Assembly (NCBI GenBank): GCA_000620185.1
Contig: KK211087.1
Coordinates: forward strand, 62,001-126,000
Length of the DNA stretch: 64,000 nt
Origin: Geodermatophilaceae bacterium URHB0062
GTDB taxonomy: Bacteria; Actinomycetota; Actinomycetes; Mycobacteriales; Geodermatophilaceae
Reading direction: 5' to 3'
In this document: in pieces, positions 35,437 to 42,783 of the stretch
How positions within the stretch are numbered: the first letter of the stretch is position 1
Layout: each line of letters opens with the position of its first letter
Notes under the pieces: generated by a model
Told to the model about the DNA's origin: nothing
Database searches by the model: none
What the model saw: only the letters and a program-made list of their open reading frames with translations
Position numbers and translations under genes: made by a program

Positions 35437-37461
35437 GTGGCCCAGACGGTGATCGTGCTCGGCGGCGGCATCGGTGGACTGAGCGCCGCCCACGAATTGT
35501 GCGAGCGCGGCTTCTCCGTCCGTGTCTTCGAACTGCGCGACGTCCCCGGCGGGAAGGCCCGCAGCGTCGTCGTCCCCAGCACCGCTCCACGGCAGAACGT
35601 CGGCAGCGTCCACCTCGGGAGGCTGGGCGCCGGAGCGCGGCGCGACCTGCCGGGCGAGCACGGCTTCCGGTTCTTCCCCCGCTTCTACAAGCACGTCATC
35701 GACACGATGGAGCGGATCCCGTATCGGGGTTCCCGCTCGGTCGCCGACAACCTCGTGGACACCACGGGAACGGTCTTCGCGCGGTTCGGTCGCCGCTCCC
35801 TGAAGCTTCCGACGGTCGCGCCGAGGACCGTTGCCGAGATCTCCACGTTGCTCGGCGATCTCAGGACCCTGTTCGGTCCCGAACTCGGCATCTCGCCCGA
35901 GGAGTTCGCATTCTTCGGCGAGCGGATCTGGCAGATCATCACCAGCTGCCCCGAGCGGCGGATGGACGAGTACGAGAAGCAGGGCTGGTGGGACTTCATC
36001 GGTGCCGAGCAGCGATCCGACGCCTATCAGAAGCTGTTCGGAGTCGGCTGCACCCGCTCGGTGGTCGCGGCCCAGGCGAAGCGAGCGAGCACCAAGACGA
36101 TCGGCGACATGTTCGTGCAGTACTTCTTCAACCTCACCGAACCCGGCATCAGCGCCGACCGCCTGCTCGACGGACCGACCAACGACGTCTGGATCGATCC
36201 CTGGATCGCGTACCTGCGCAGTCGCGGCGTCGAGTACGAGATGGACAGCCGGGTCCGATCCATCGAGATGGAGGGGGGCCGAGTACGCGGGATCTTCGTC
36301 GAGAACCGCCGCGCGGTGAGCGAGGTCCGGGCGGACTACTACGTGTCGGCCCTCCCGGTCGAGGTGATGGCGACCCTCGTGACCGACCAGGTCGTACGCG
36401 CTGATCCGAGCCTGGCCAACGTCTTCCCCCTGAGCGAGAACACGGACTGGATGAACGGAATCCAGTTCTACCTCGACGACGACGCGCCCATCGGGCGCGG
36501 GCACCAGATCTACATCGACTCGCCCTGGGCGCTGACCTCGGTGTCCCAGGCACAGTTCTGGCCCGACGTCGACCTGAGCCGATTCGGCGACGGCAACATC
36601 CGCGGCGTGATCTCGGTCGTCATCTCGGACTGGGACACCCCCGGCCTGAACGGGAAGCCCGCCCGCGAATGCACCCGTCGTGAGATCCGGGACGAGGTCT
36701 GGGACCAGCTCAAGCGCAGCCTCAACGTCGAGGACGCCGACGTCCTCGAGGACGAGGACCTCGTCCACTGGTACCTCGACCTCGACGTCGACCCGCTGCT
36801 CAAGGTCAACGCCGAGCCCCTGTTCGTGAACCTCGTCGACACGTGGCGGCTCCGGCCGCAGGCGGTGACCGCCATCCCGAATCTGTTCCTGGCTGCCGAC
36901 TACGTGCAGACCTTCACCGATCTCGCCACCATGGAGGGAGCCAACGAGGCGGCCCGGCGGGCGGTGAACGGCATCCTGGAGCGCTCGGGCTCCGAGGCGC
37001 CGCCGTGCCGGCTCTGGAACCTGCACGAGCCGGTCCTCCTCGAGCCGTGGCGCGCTCGCGACCGGGAGCGTTACCGGCAAGGTCTGCCATGGGACGACAC
37101 CGTGGCGAAGCTGGGGCTGTCGGCGCTCGCGGCGCTCCACCAAGGGGCGCGCGCGCTGGAGACCGCGATCCTGGACGCGATCGGATCGGCGATGCACGTC
37201 GAGGACCTGTTGTCCTACCTCAGGACGGGGGAGAGCAGGTCGCAACTGCTCGAACGCCTGACCGCAGTGCCCGGTGCGCCGTCGAGCGAGCTGCTGCGCG
37301 CCTTCGCCGCACTGGCGCGCACGACCGCCGCGCCCACGGAGTCGGTGGCGGCCTCGGCCCTGGAGACGCTCACGTCGGCCGCGCGCACGCTGTCGGGTGC
37401 GAACGGACCGGGCGGGGCGGGTCGCGTCCGCTTCGTCGAACAGCCTGAGCGGCCGCTGTGA
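35437..37461 (+). CDS. FAD-dependent oxidoreductase, phytoene desaturase/HpnE superfamily, with C-terminal extension
   Basis: This 674-residue flavoenzyme has the dinucleotide motif GGGIGG (9-14), 'FELRDVPGGKARS' (FAD ribose region), 'GEHGFRFFPRFYKHV', and the C-terminal FAD motif 'NLFLAADYVQT'. The superfamily covers carotenoid desaturases and hydroxysqualene dehydroxylase, that is, isoprenoid redox enzymes. About 150 residues (520-674) after the catalytic core are extra: a Trp/Arg-rich stretch, amphipathic helices and a Gly-rich tail. ACGGAGGGAG precedes the GTG. The gene overlaps the prenyl synthase gene. It is the leading candidate for encapsulated cargo; the substrate is unknown because no phytoene or squalene synthase gene is present. 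Confidence 0.85.
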   Translation: MAQTVIVLGGGIGGLSAAHELCERGFSVRVFELRDVPGGKARSVVVPSTAPRQNVGSVHLGRLGAGARRDLPGEHGFRFFPRFYKHVIDTMERIPYRGSRSVADNLVDTTGTVFARFGRRSLKLPTVAPRTVAEISTLLGDLRTLFGPELGISPEEFAFFGERIWQIITSCPERRMDEYEKQGWWDFIGAEQRSDAYQKLFGVGCTRSVVAAQAKRASTKTIGDMFVQYFFNLTEPGISADRLLDGPTNDVWIDPWIAYLRSRGVEYEMDSRVRSIEMEGGRVRGIFVENRRAVSEVRADYYVSALPVEVMATLVTDQVVRADPSLANVFPLSENTDWMNGIQFYLDDDAPIGRGHQIYIDSPWALTSVSQAQFWPDVDLSRFGDGNIRGVISVVISDWDTPGLNGKPARECTRREIRDEVWDQLKRSLNVEDADVLEDEDLVHWYLDLDVDPLLKVNAEPLFVNLVDTWRLRPQAVTAIPNLFLAADYVQTFTDLATMEGANEAARRAVNGILERSGSEAPPCRLWNLHEPVLLEPWRARDRERYRQGLPWDDTVAKLGLSALAALHQGARALETAILDAIGSAMHVEDLLSYLRTGESRSQLLERLTAVPGAPSSELLRAFAALARTTAAPTESVAASALETLTSAARTLSGANGPGGAGRVRFVEQPERPL

Positions 37462-38492
37462 CCACGGGGACGGCGGACCTCGAGCAGCAGCTCGCCCGGT
37501 ACCGCGACCTCACCTATCGCGCGCTGCTCCAGCAGCTCCCGAGCCGAGAGCCGCGGCGATACCTCTACGACCTGGTCACGAGCTCGTTGTCGCACGTGGG
37601 CAAGGGACTGCGCCCGGCGCTGTGCATCGCCACCTGCCGTGCCTTCGGTGGGTCGATCGAGCAGGCGCTGCCGTCCGCGGTGTCGATCGAGCTGCTGCAC
37701 AACGCGTTCCTCGTCCATGACGACATCGAGGACGGGAGCCTCTACCGACGCAACGAGGCGGCGATGTACGTGGAGGAGGGCCTCCCCATCGCCATCAACG
37801 TCGGCGATGCGATGAATGTCCTGGCCATCGGCTCGCTGATCGAGAACATCCCCGTCCTGGGCGCCGATCTGTCGTACCGGGTGTTCCACGAGGCCCAGCA
37901 CCTGATCCTGCAGTCGGTCGAGGGCCAGGCACTGGAGCTCGGCTGGACCCGCGACAACGTCTTCGAGCTGACCGAGGACGACTACCTGCGCATGGTCCTC
38001 AAGAAGACCTGCTGGTACACCGCCATCCACCCGTGCCGGATCGGTGCGTTGATCGCGACCCGGGGCGCGATCGACGCCGACCGTTTCAACCTCTTCGGGT
38101 TCCTCCTCGGCGCGGTCTTCCAGATCCAGGACGACGTCCTCAACCTGGTCGGCGACCAGGACCGGTACGGCAAGGAGATCCTCGGCGACCTCTGGGAGGG
38201 AAAGCGCACGCTCATGCTCGTCCACGCTCTGCGTCAGTGCACCGACGAGGAGCGGGAACGGCTCAGCCGGGTCTTCTCGGTCACCCGTGAGCAGCGGACG
38301 GAACGGGACGTGGACTGGGTGTTCCGGCTCTTCGAGCTGCACGGCAGCATCGACTTCGCCCGCGAACTCCTGGAGGAGTCGGTCCGGGCGGCGCAGGAGG
38401 AGTTCGAGGTCGCCTTTCGGGATGCCCCCGGGGAAGGGGATCGCGACTTCATCCGTCGGCTGATCCCGTTCCTGGGAACCCGGAACCTCTGA
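37458..38492 (+). CDS. Polyprenyl diphosphate synthase (trans-isoprenyl, GGPP-type)
   Basis: This 344-residue all-helical prenyl elongase has the first aspartate-rich motif DDIED (88-92), 'GKGLRPAL' for IPP binding, and the second motif 'QIQDDVLN' (about 225). It condenses IPP with allylic diphosphates. Ala83, five residues before the first motif, is small, which in this family favours C20 or longer products (inference). Its GTG overlaps the flavoenzyme stop, so both are co-translated at the end of the shell operon. Known family 2 encapsulin loci also include polyprenyl transferases, which supports a shared theme. Confidence 0.9.
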   Translation: MTTGTADLEQQLARYRDLTYRALLQQLPSREPRRYLYDLVTSSLSHVGKGLRPALCIATCRAFGGSIEQALPSAVSIELLHNAFLVHDDIEDGSLYRRNEAAMYVEEGLPIAINVGDAMNVLAIGSLIENIPVLGADLSYRVFHEAQHLILQSVEGQALELGWTRDNVFELTEDDYLRMVLKKTCWYTAIHPCRIGALIATRGAIDADRFNLFGFLLGAVFQIQDDVLNLVGDQDRYGKEILGDLWEGKRTLMLVHALRQCTDEERERLSRVFSVTREQRTERDVDWVFRLFELHGSIDFARELLEESVRAAQEEFEVAFRDAPGEGDRDFIRRLIPFLGTRNL

Positions 38493-38926
38493 CCACGCGG
38501 CGGTCCGCTGAGCTGGTACGCACGACCGCTGCGTCATGTCGTCGCCCTCCGGGGCGCCGACAGCGCCACGGCCGGCTGCGGCCGGCCCTGTTCGGCGTCC
38601 TTGCGGGGAACCGCGCTCAGGAGGCCGCGGGCCTGGCGATCGATCAGACCTGTGAGGAGCTGGTGCGCGTACCCGAACACGAGGGCGTCGCCAGGATCTG
38701 CCAGGGCGATCGGGACGTCGTACGGCGTCGTCGTTCCCCAGAGGTCGCGGATCGACACGGCGGCCGCCGGCGATCCACCGAGGAGACCGAGCAGTGGCTC
38801 GTGCGGTGCGACGCCAGGTATCAGGCGACGCCGGCTGGTCTCTTCGGAGCAGGGCCGACGACGGGCCCAGCCGTGATGCCGGACGTCGTCAGCGAGGCGC
38901 CCGTGTCCGGCCGAGAGGAGGTCGTG
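38493..38926. other. 434-bp gap after the shell operon; weak minus-strand ORF and a hairpin
   Basis: GGCCGG (38570-38575) pairs with CCGGCC (38582-38587), a candidate end point for the operon transcript. A minus-strand reading frame (stop at 38534, open to 38977) has GC-rich third positions and a protein-like stretch containing 'DLWGTTTPYDVPIALADP'. It lacks a convincing start or ribosome site and would overlap the next gene's start. It may be a gene remnant; I do not call it a gene. Confidence 0.4.
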
Positions 38927-39481
38927 ATGACGAACGAGGCCCCACCCACGGGCGACCGGTCGCCCCGGGGCCGGCACCCGCCGCAGTCGAAGCCGCGGAA
39001 CGTCATGTCACAGGAGAGCACGACGCGGCGCGGAGGCTTCCTGGGTTTCATGACCAGCCTGCCCGGGGTGCTCACCGCCGTGGCAGGTCTGCTTTCGGTG
39101 GCGACCGGCGGCGTCGGTCTGTACCTCCACCACGACGGCGGCTCCGGCGGGGACAGGGGCACGTCCGTCATCGAGCCCGGACCCGTGCCGCGGGGAGACG
39201 GCCAGGTCGACCCTCAGGAGTTGGACGCCGACCTGCCGGAGGCCTCCGGGGACGAGGAGACCACCGCGCTGGTGAACGGCTGCCTGGACGGTGTGACGTC
39301 CGACTGCGAGACGCTGTTGTACCTGGTCGCCGTGGAATGCTCCGACGGCTCCTTGAGCAGCTGCGACGACCTGTTCCTGATCTCCGCGTACGCGTCCCCG
39401 TACCAGGACTACGGCGCGACGTGCGGCGGCCGCTTCGACGACTGGACGTATGCCGGTGACTGCGGCGCCGCGCCGATGTGA
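38927..39481 (+). CDS. Membrane-anchored Cys-rich protein
   Basis: This 184-residue protein has a polar cytoplasmic N-terminus (1-40), one transmembrane helix (about 45-67) and an exported acidic domain with six cysteines. The C-terminal pattern 'SSCDDLF...YQDYGATCGGR...GDC' recurs in many actinobacterial membrane-anchored proteins of unknown role; I recognise the pattern but know no function. GAGAGGAGG precedes the ATG. The cysteines probably form disulphides outside the cell. Confidence 0.78.
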   Translation: MTNEAPPTGDRSPRGRHPPQSKPRNVMSQESTTRRGGFLGFMTSLPGVLTAVAGLLSVATGGVGLYLHHDGGSGGDRGTSVIEPGPVPRGDGQVDPQELDADLPEASGDEETTALVNGCLDGVTSDCETLLYLVAVECSDGSLSSCDDLFLISAYASPYQDYGATCGGRFDDWTYAGDCGAAPM

Positions 39482-39595
39482 GCCTCCGCCGACGTGCCGA
39501 CGGTCGCGGGCGGGAGAGCCGGCCCGGAAGCCGCTCGGCCGAGCGGTCGACCGGCCGGTCTGCTGGTGGAGCGCCGGTCAGCGGGCCCGGTCGGC

Positions 39596-40006
39596 TCATC
39601 GGGCGTGCCGGGACCTCATCAGGTGGAGCAGCGCCAAGGCGTACGCCTCGGCGGCATCGGACCCCTCGTGCCCGCTGGTCGAGCCGTCGAACCGGAGCGT
39701 GACCCGGTAGCCGTCGCCCGTGGGGGCCAGCCCGGCGAAGGCGTCACCGAGCAGTTCGCGCAACTGGTGCTCGGCCGGCACCCACAGCGTCTGCGACTGG
39801 TCGACCGAGTCCAGCGCCCACTCCGTCGTCCCGTTGAAGCCGATGACGGGTCCCGCGGGGAACTGGTGCACCTCGATCGTCATGTCGGACAGCACGAAGA
39901 TGTCGGAGTCCATGCCTCGGTCGGAGATGACGAAGCTGTCGCCGCGGGCGGGTGTCCAGTGCAGTCCGGCGTCACGGAGGGCGCGGGCCAGCTCGATCGA
40001 GAGCAC
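39596..40006 (-). CDS. Small conserved actinobacterial protein
   Basis: This 136-residue protein ('VLSIELARALRDAGLHW', 'MTIEVHQFPAGPVIGFNGTTEWALDSV') belongs to a conserved actinobacterial group, some of which databases label pilus assembly protein CpaE, but it lacks a CpaE ATPase domain. The GTG at 40006 is preferred because homologues begin at the equivalent residue and CAAGAT lies 6 nt upstream, resembling the leaderless pattern. An ATG at 40024 would add six residues. Function unknown. Confidence 0.72.
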   Translation of the reverse strand: MLSIELARALRDAGLHWTPARGDSFVISDRGMDSDIFVLSDMTIEVHQFPAGPVIGFNGTTEWALDSVDQSQTLWVPAEHQLRELLGDAFAGLAPTGDGYRVTLRFDGSTSGHEGSDAAEAYALALLHLMRSRHAR

Positions 40007-40089
40007 CCGACCATCTTGCGGCATGTTGCAACCCGGTCGGGTGCGAGTGCGCACGCCGTGATCTCGGTGTGGCCGTAACGGGCGGCGAC

Positions 40090-41373
40090 TCAGTGCGTAC
40101 GCAGACGCCGGATGCGCGCGGCAGGGCGCTCGGTCGGTGCCGCGGACCCGGTTCTCCTGGCGAAGTCCGGCGCGTGTTCCGGGCGTAGGCCGACGCCGAT
40201 CAGGTACGCGGGGACGGAGGAGAGCTGCGGAACACGGCGCAGCACGGCCAGCACGGGCGTGGGCGGACTCATCCGCCGTCCCTCCAGGATCGGCACGACC
40301 AGGCCGCGGTGCATCAGCCGCTGCACGGTCTGGACGGCGGCCGTCGCCAGGATCCGCCGCGTGCGGACAGCGGCCAGATCCTTCGGGGTCACCGTTCCCC
40401 GCCGCAGTGGCCCCGCGAGCAGGGTCGCCGCGGCCACGGCGTCCTGCACGGCCAGGTTGATGCCGACTCCTCCGACCGGAGACATCGAGTGCGCCGCATC
40501 GCCGATGCACAGCAGCCCGTCGGCATGCCATCGGCGCAGCCGGTCGACGCGGACGTCCAGGTGCTTCACGTCGTCCATCGAGGCCAGGGTGTCGACCCGG
40601 CCGGCGAGCTCGGGCATGAGCGCGGCGACGTCCGCGCGGAAGCGCTCGACGCCCCGGGCCCGCATCTGCGGATCGGTGCCCTTGCGTCCGATGTAGGCGA
40701 TCTGGAGGTAGCGGTCTCGGGGGATGACCACGGCGAAGCGGCCAGGACCCGCGCGGGGCCGCAAGGTGGCCGGCTCGTCGTCGGGCTCGCGGGGGAGCCG
40801 GAACCACCAGGCGTCGATCGGCACCGGGAAGTCCGTGGATCGCAGGCCCGCCTGCCGGCGGGCCGTCGACCAGCGGCCGTCGCACGCCACGACCAGGTCG
40901 GCGCGGATCTCGCCGGTGCCGCCGTCCTCGGTGCGGTACCGGACCCCGCGGACGCGACCACCCTCCTGGACGAGCTCGGTCATCTCGGTCCGCATCCGGA
41001 GCGAGAAGGTGGGTTCCTCCCGGCCGGCGTCGGCGAGCAGGTTGAGCAGGTCCCACTGCGGCACCATGGCGACGTACGGATAGGGCACGCGCAGCCGGCG
41101 GAAGTCCGCGACGACGATCTGGCGATCGTCGCCGATGGGGAAGGCGACCTCCTCGACCCGGGTGTACGGCAGCTCGGCGAAGCGATCGGCGAGACCGAGC
41201 TCGTCGAGCAGTTGCAGCGTCGACGGGTGCACCGTGTCGCCGCGGAAGTCACGCAGGAAATCGGCGTGCTTCTCCAGCACGGTGACCTCGACGCCCGCCC
41301 GTGCGAGCAGGAGGCCCAGCACCATGCCCGCGGGCCCGCCGCCGACGACGACGCAGCCGGTGCGCTCGCTCAT
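40090..41373 (-). CDS. FAD-dependent monooxygenase, PHBH/UbiH-like
   Basis: This 427-residue group A flavin monooxygenase has the FAD motif 'VVGGGPAGM', the 'DG' motif in 'ACDGRWS', and 'CIGDAAHSMSPVGGVGIN' that closes the FAD site. Such enzymes hydroxylate aromatic or polyketide substrates with NAD(P)H. The ATG at 41373 was chosen over an in-frame ATG at 41397 because the family start follows directly. The gene is preceded by the duplicated promoter element, so it may be co-regulated with the CYP102 unit. Confidence 0.88.
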   Translation of the reverse strand: MSERTGCVVVGGGPAGMVLGLLLARAGVEVTVLEKHADFLRDFRGDTVHPSTLQLLDELGLADRFAELPYTRVEEVAFPIGDDRQIVVADFRRLRVPYPYVAMVPQWDLLNLLADAGREEPTFSLRMRTEMTELVQEGGRVRGVRYRTEDGGTGEIRADLVVACDGRWSTARRQAGLRSTDFPVPIDAWWFRLPREPDDEPATLRPRAGPGRFAVVIPRDRYLQIAYIGRKGTDPQMRARGVERFRADVAALMPELAGRVDTLASMDDVKHLDVRVDRLRRWHADGLLCIGDAAHSMSPVGGVGINLAVQDAVAAATLLAGPLRRGTVTPKDLAAVRTRRILATAAVQTVQRLMHRGLVVPILEGRRMSPPTPVLAVLRRVPQLSSVPAYLIGVGLRPEHAPDFARRTGSAAPTERPAARIRRLRTH

Positions 41374-41406
41374 CGCGCCCCCAGAGCGTGCCGCCATTGA
41401 TGCACT

Positions 41407-41472
41407 CGCCGTCGCGCCGGTCTACACCCGGTGCGGGGAGCAGTCAATGCGCCCGTGCGGTCACACCTGGCG
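41407..41472 (-). repeat. Duplicated 66-bp promoter element, copy B
   Basis: This copy matches 26963-27028 without gaps. On the minus strand it has -35 TTGACT (41442-41447), 17 bp, and -10 TAGACC (41419-41424), about 40 bp before the monooxygenase ATG. The invariant CGCCAGGTGTGACCG block overlaps the last codons of the acetyltransferase gene. Confidence 0.75.
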
Positions 41473-42015
41473 TGGGTGGAGGACGTCGGGCGGTGCGTCG
41501 GCCAGCCGCTGGAAGAGCAGGTGGTCGCGCCACTGGCCGCTGATGAGCAGGTAGCCCGGCGCCCGGCCGATCAGGGTGAACCCCGTGCGGCGCAGCACCG
41601 CCTGGGAGGCGTGGTTGTCGACGAGCGTGCCGGCCTCCAGACGGTGCAGGCCGTGGCGCGTGAAGCACTGGCCCAGCACCTCGACGACGGCCGCGGTGGC
41701 CACGCCCCGGCCGGTCCGGTCGGCCGCGACCCAGTAGCCCAGTGAGCCGCTGCGGAAGGCGCCGCGGGCGACGTTGGTGACGGTGACGCGCCCGACCGGC
41801 GAACCGTCCACCTCGATCAGATAGGGGTAGGCGCGGCCCTGCTCCTGCTCGGCCAGTAGGGCCTCGAGGCGCGCCGCCTGACCTGCTTCGGTGAAGAACG
41901 CCTCGTCCCGGTCCGGTTCGAACGGCGCCAGGTGCTCCCGGTTGTCCCGGTAGAGGGCGGCCAGGGGTCCGGCGTCCTCGATCCGCGCCGGGCGGACCGC
42001 CACGTGCGACGTCAT
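41461..42015 (-). CDS. GNAT family N-acetyltransferase (RimJ-like)
   Basis: This 184-residue acetyltransferase has the acetyl-CoA loop 'RTGRGVATAAV' and the C-terminal 'NHASQAVLRRTGFTLIGRA' typical of RimJ/RimL-like enzymes that modify protein N-termini or small amines. Its ATG overlaps the racemase stop by 4 bp, so the two are translationally coupled. The substrate is not evident. The 3' end forms part of the promoter element for the next gene. Confidence 0.88.
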   Translation of the reverse strand: MTSHVAVRPARIEDAGPLAALYRDNREHLAPFEPDRDEAFFTEAGQAARLEALLAEQEQGRAYPYLIEVDGSPVGRVTVTNVARGAFRSGSLGYWVAADRTGRGVATAAVVEVLGQCFTRHGLHRLEAGTLVDNHASQAVLRRTGFTLIGRAPGYLLISGQWRDHLLFQRLADAPPDVLHPRQV

Positions 42016-42770
42016 CGGGTCGTCGCGAGCGGACCCGGCTGCAGCGACGCGTCGAGCGCGGCCTCGACGTGCAGCCGGGTCGTCGGGAACACCGGGACGG
42101 GGCTGTCGGCCTGGCCGATGAGCAGCTCGATCTCGGTGCAGCCGAGGACGATGCCCTGCGCGCCGGCCGCGACGAGCCGCTCGATGACCTGACGGTAGAG
42201 CCGGCGCGACTCCTCGCGGACGACGCCTCGGCAGAGCTCGTCGTAGATGACCCGGTGCACCGCGGCGCGGTCGTCTGCGTCCGGGACGAGCACGCGCAGG
42301 CCGTGGCCGGCGAGCCGGTCGCGGTAGAAGTCCTGCTCCATCGTGAACGCGGTGGCCAGCAGGCCGACCGTCGTCACCCCCGCGGCGCCCGCCGCCGCGG
42401 CGGTGGTGTCGGCCAGGTGCAGCAGCGGGATGCCGGCCGCTGCCTGCACCCGGTCGGCGACCTTGTGCATCGTGTTGGTGCAGAGCACGAGCAGCTCCGC
42501 GCCGGCCGCTTCCAGCCGGGCCGCCGCGGCGGCCAGGACGTCACCGGCGCGGTCCCACTCGCCGGCGACCTGCAGGGCCTCGATCTCGGCGAAGTCCAGC
42601 GAGGCGAGCACGATCCGGGCGGAGTGCAGGCCGCCGAGCCGGGCCCGGACGCCCTCGTTGGCCAGCCGGTAGTACTCGGCGGTCGACTCCCAGCTCATCC
42701 CGCCCAGCATGCCGATCACACGCTGCCGGGGGGCCGTCGGTGGCATCGGCCGGTCGTCGGCTTCGGTCAC
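42012..42770 (-). CDS. Aspartate/glutamate racemase family protein
   Basis: This 252-residue cofactor-independent racemase has both catalytic cysteines, in 'VLCTNTMH' and 'VLGCTEIE', and the N-terminal 'IGMLGGMSWEST' typical of aspartate racemases. AGGAGG lies just before the GTG at 42770, 13 bp after the P-type ATPase stop. It should interconvert L- and D-aspartate (or glutamate). Its placement behind a copper ATPase is odd; the D-amino-acid theme recalls the peptide operon 22 kb away, but no link is shown. Confidence 0.88.
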   Translation of the reverse strand: MTEADDRPMPPTAPRQRVIGMLGGMSWESTAEYYRLANEGVRARLGGLHSARIVLASLDFAEIEALQVAGEWDRAGDVLAAAAARLEAAGAELLVLCTNTMHKVADRVQAAAGIPLLHLADTTAAAAGAAGVTTVGLLATAFTMEQDFYRDRLAGHGLRVLVPDADDRAAVHRVIYDELCRGVVREESRRLYRQVIERLVAAGAQGIVLGCTEIELLIGQADSPVPVFPTTRLHVEAALDASLQPGPLATTR

Positions 42771-42783
42771 GGATCCTCCTAGG

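Noticed and set aside
34548-38492. Classical short encapsulin cargo peptide at protein C-termini
   Set aside because: The C-termini of the DUF3237, flavoenzyme and prenyl synthase proteins do not resemble the known Gly-Ser-Leu-Arg type signal, so no cargo is assigned by motif.
38534-38977. Minus-strand frame with GC-rich third positions and a protein-like stretch
   Set aside because: No convincing start or ribosome site, and it overlaps the ribosome site and first codons of the well-supported gene at 38927. At best a gene remnant.
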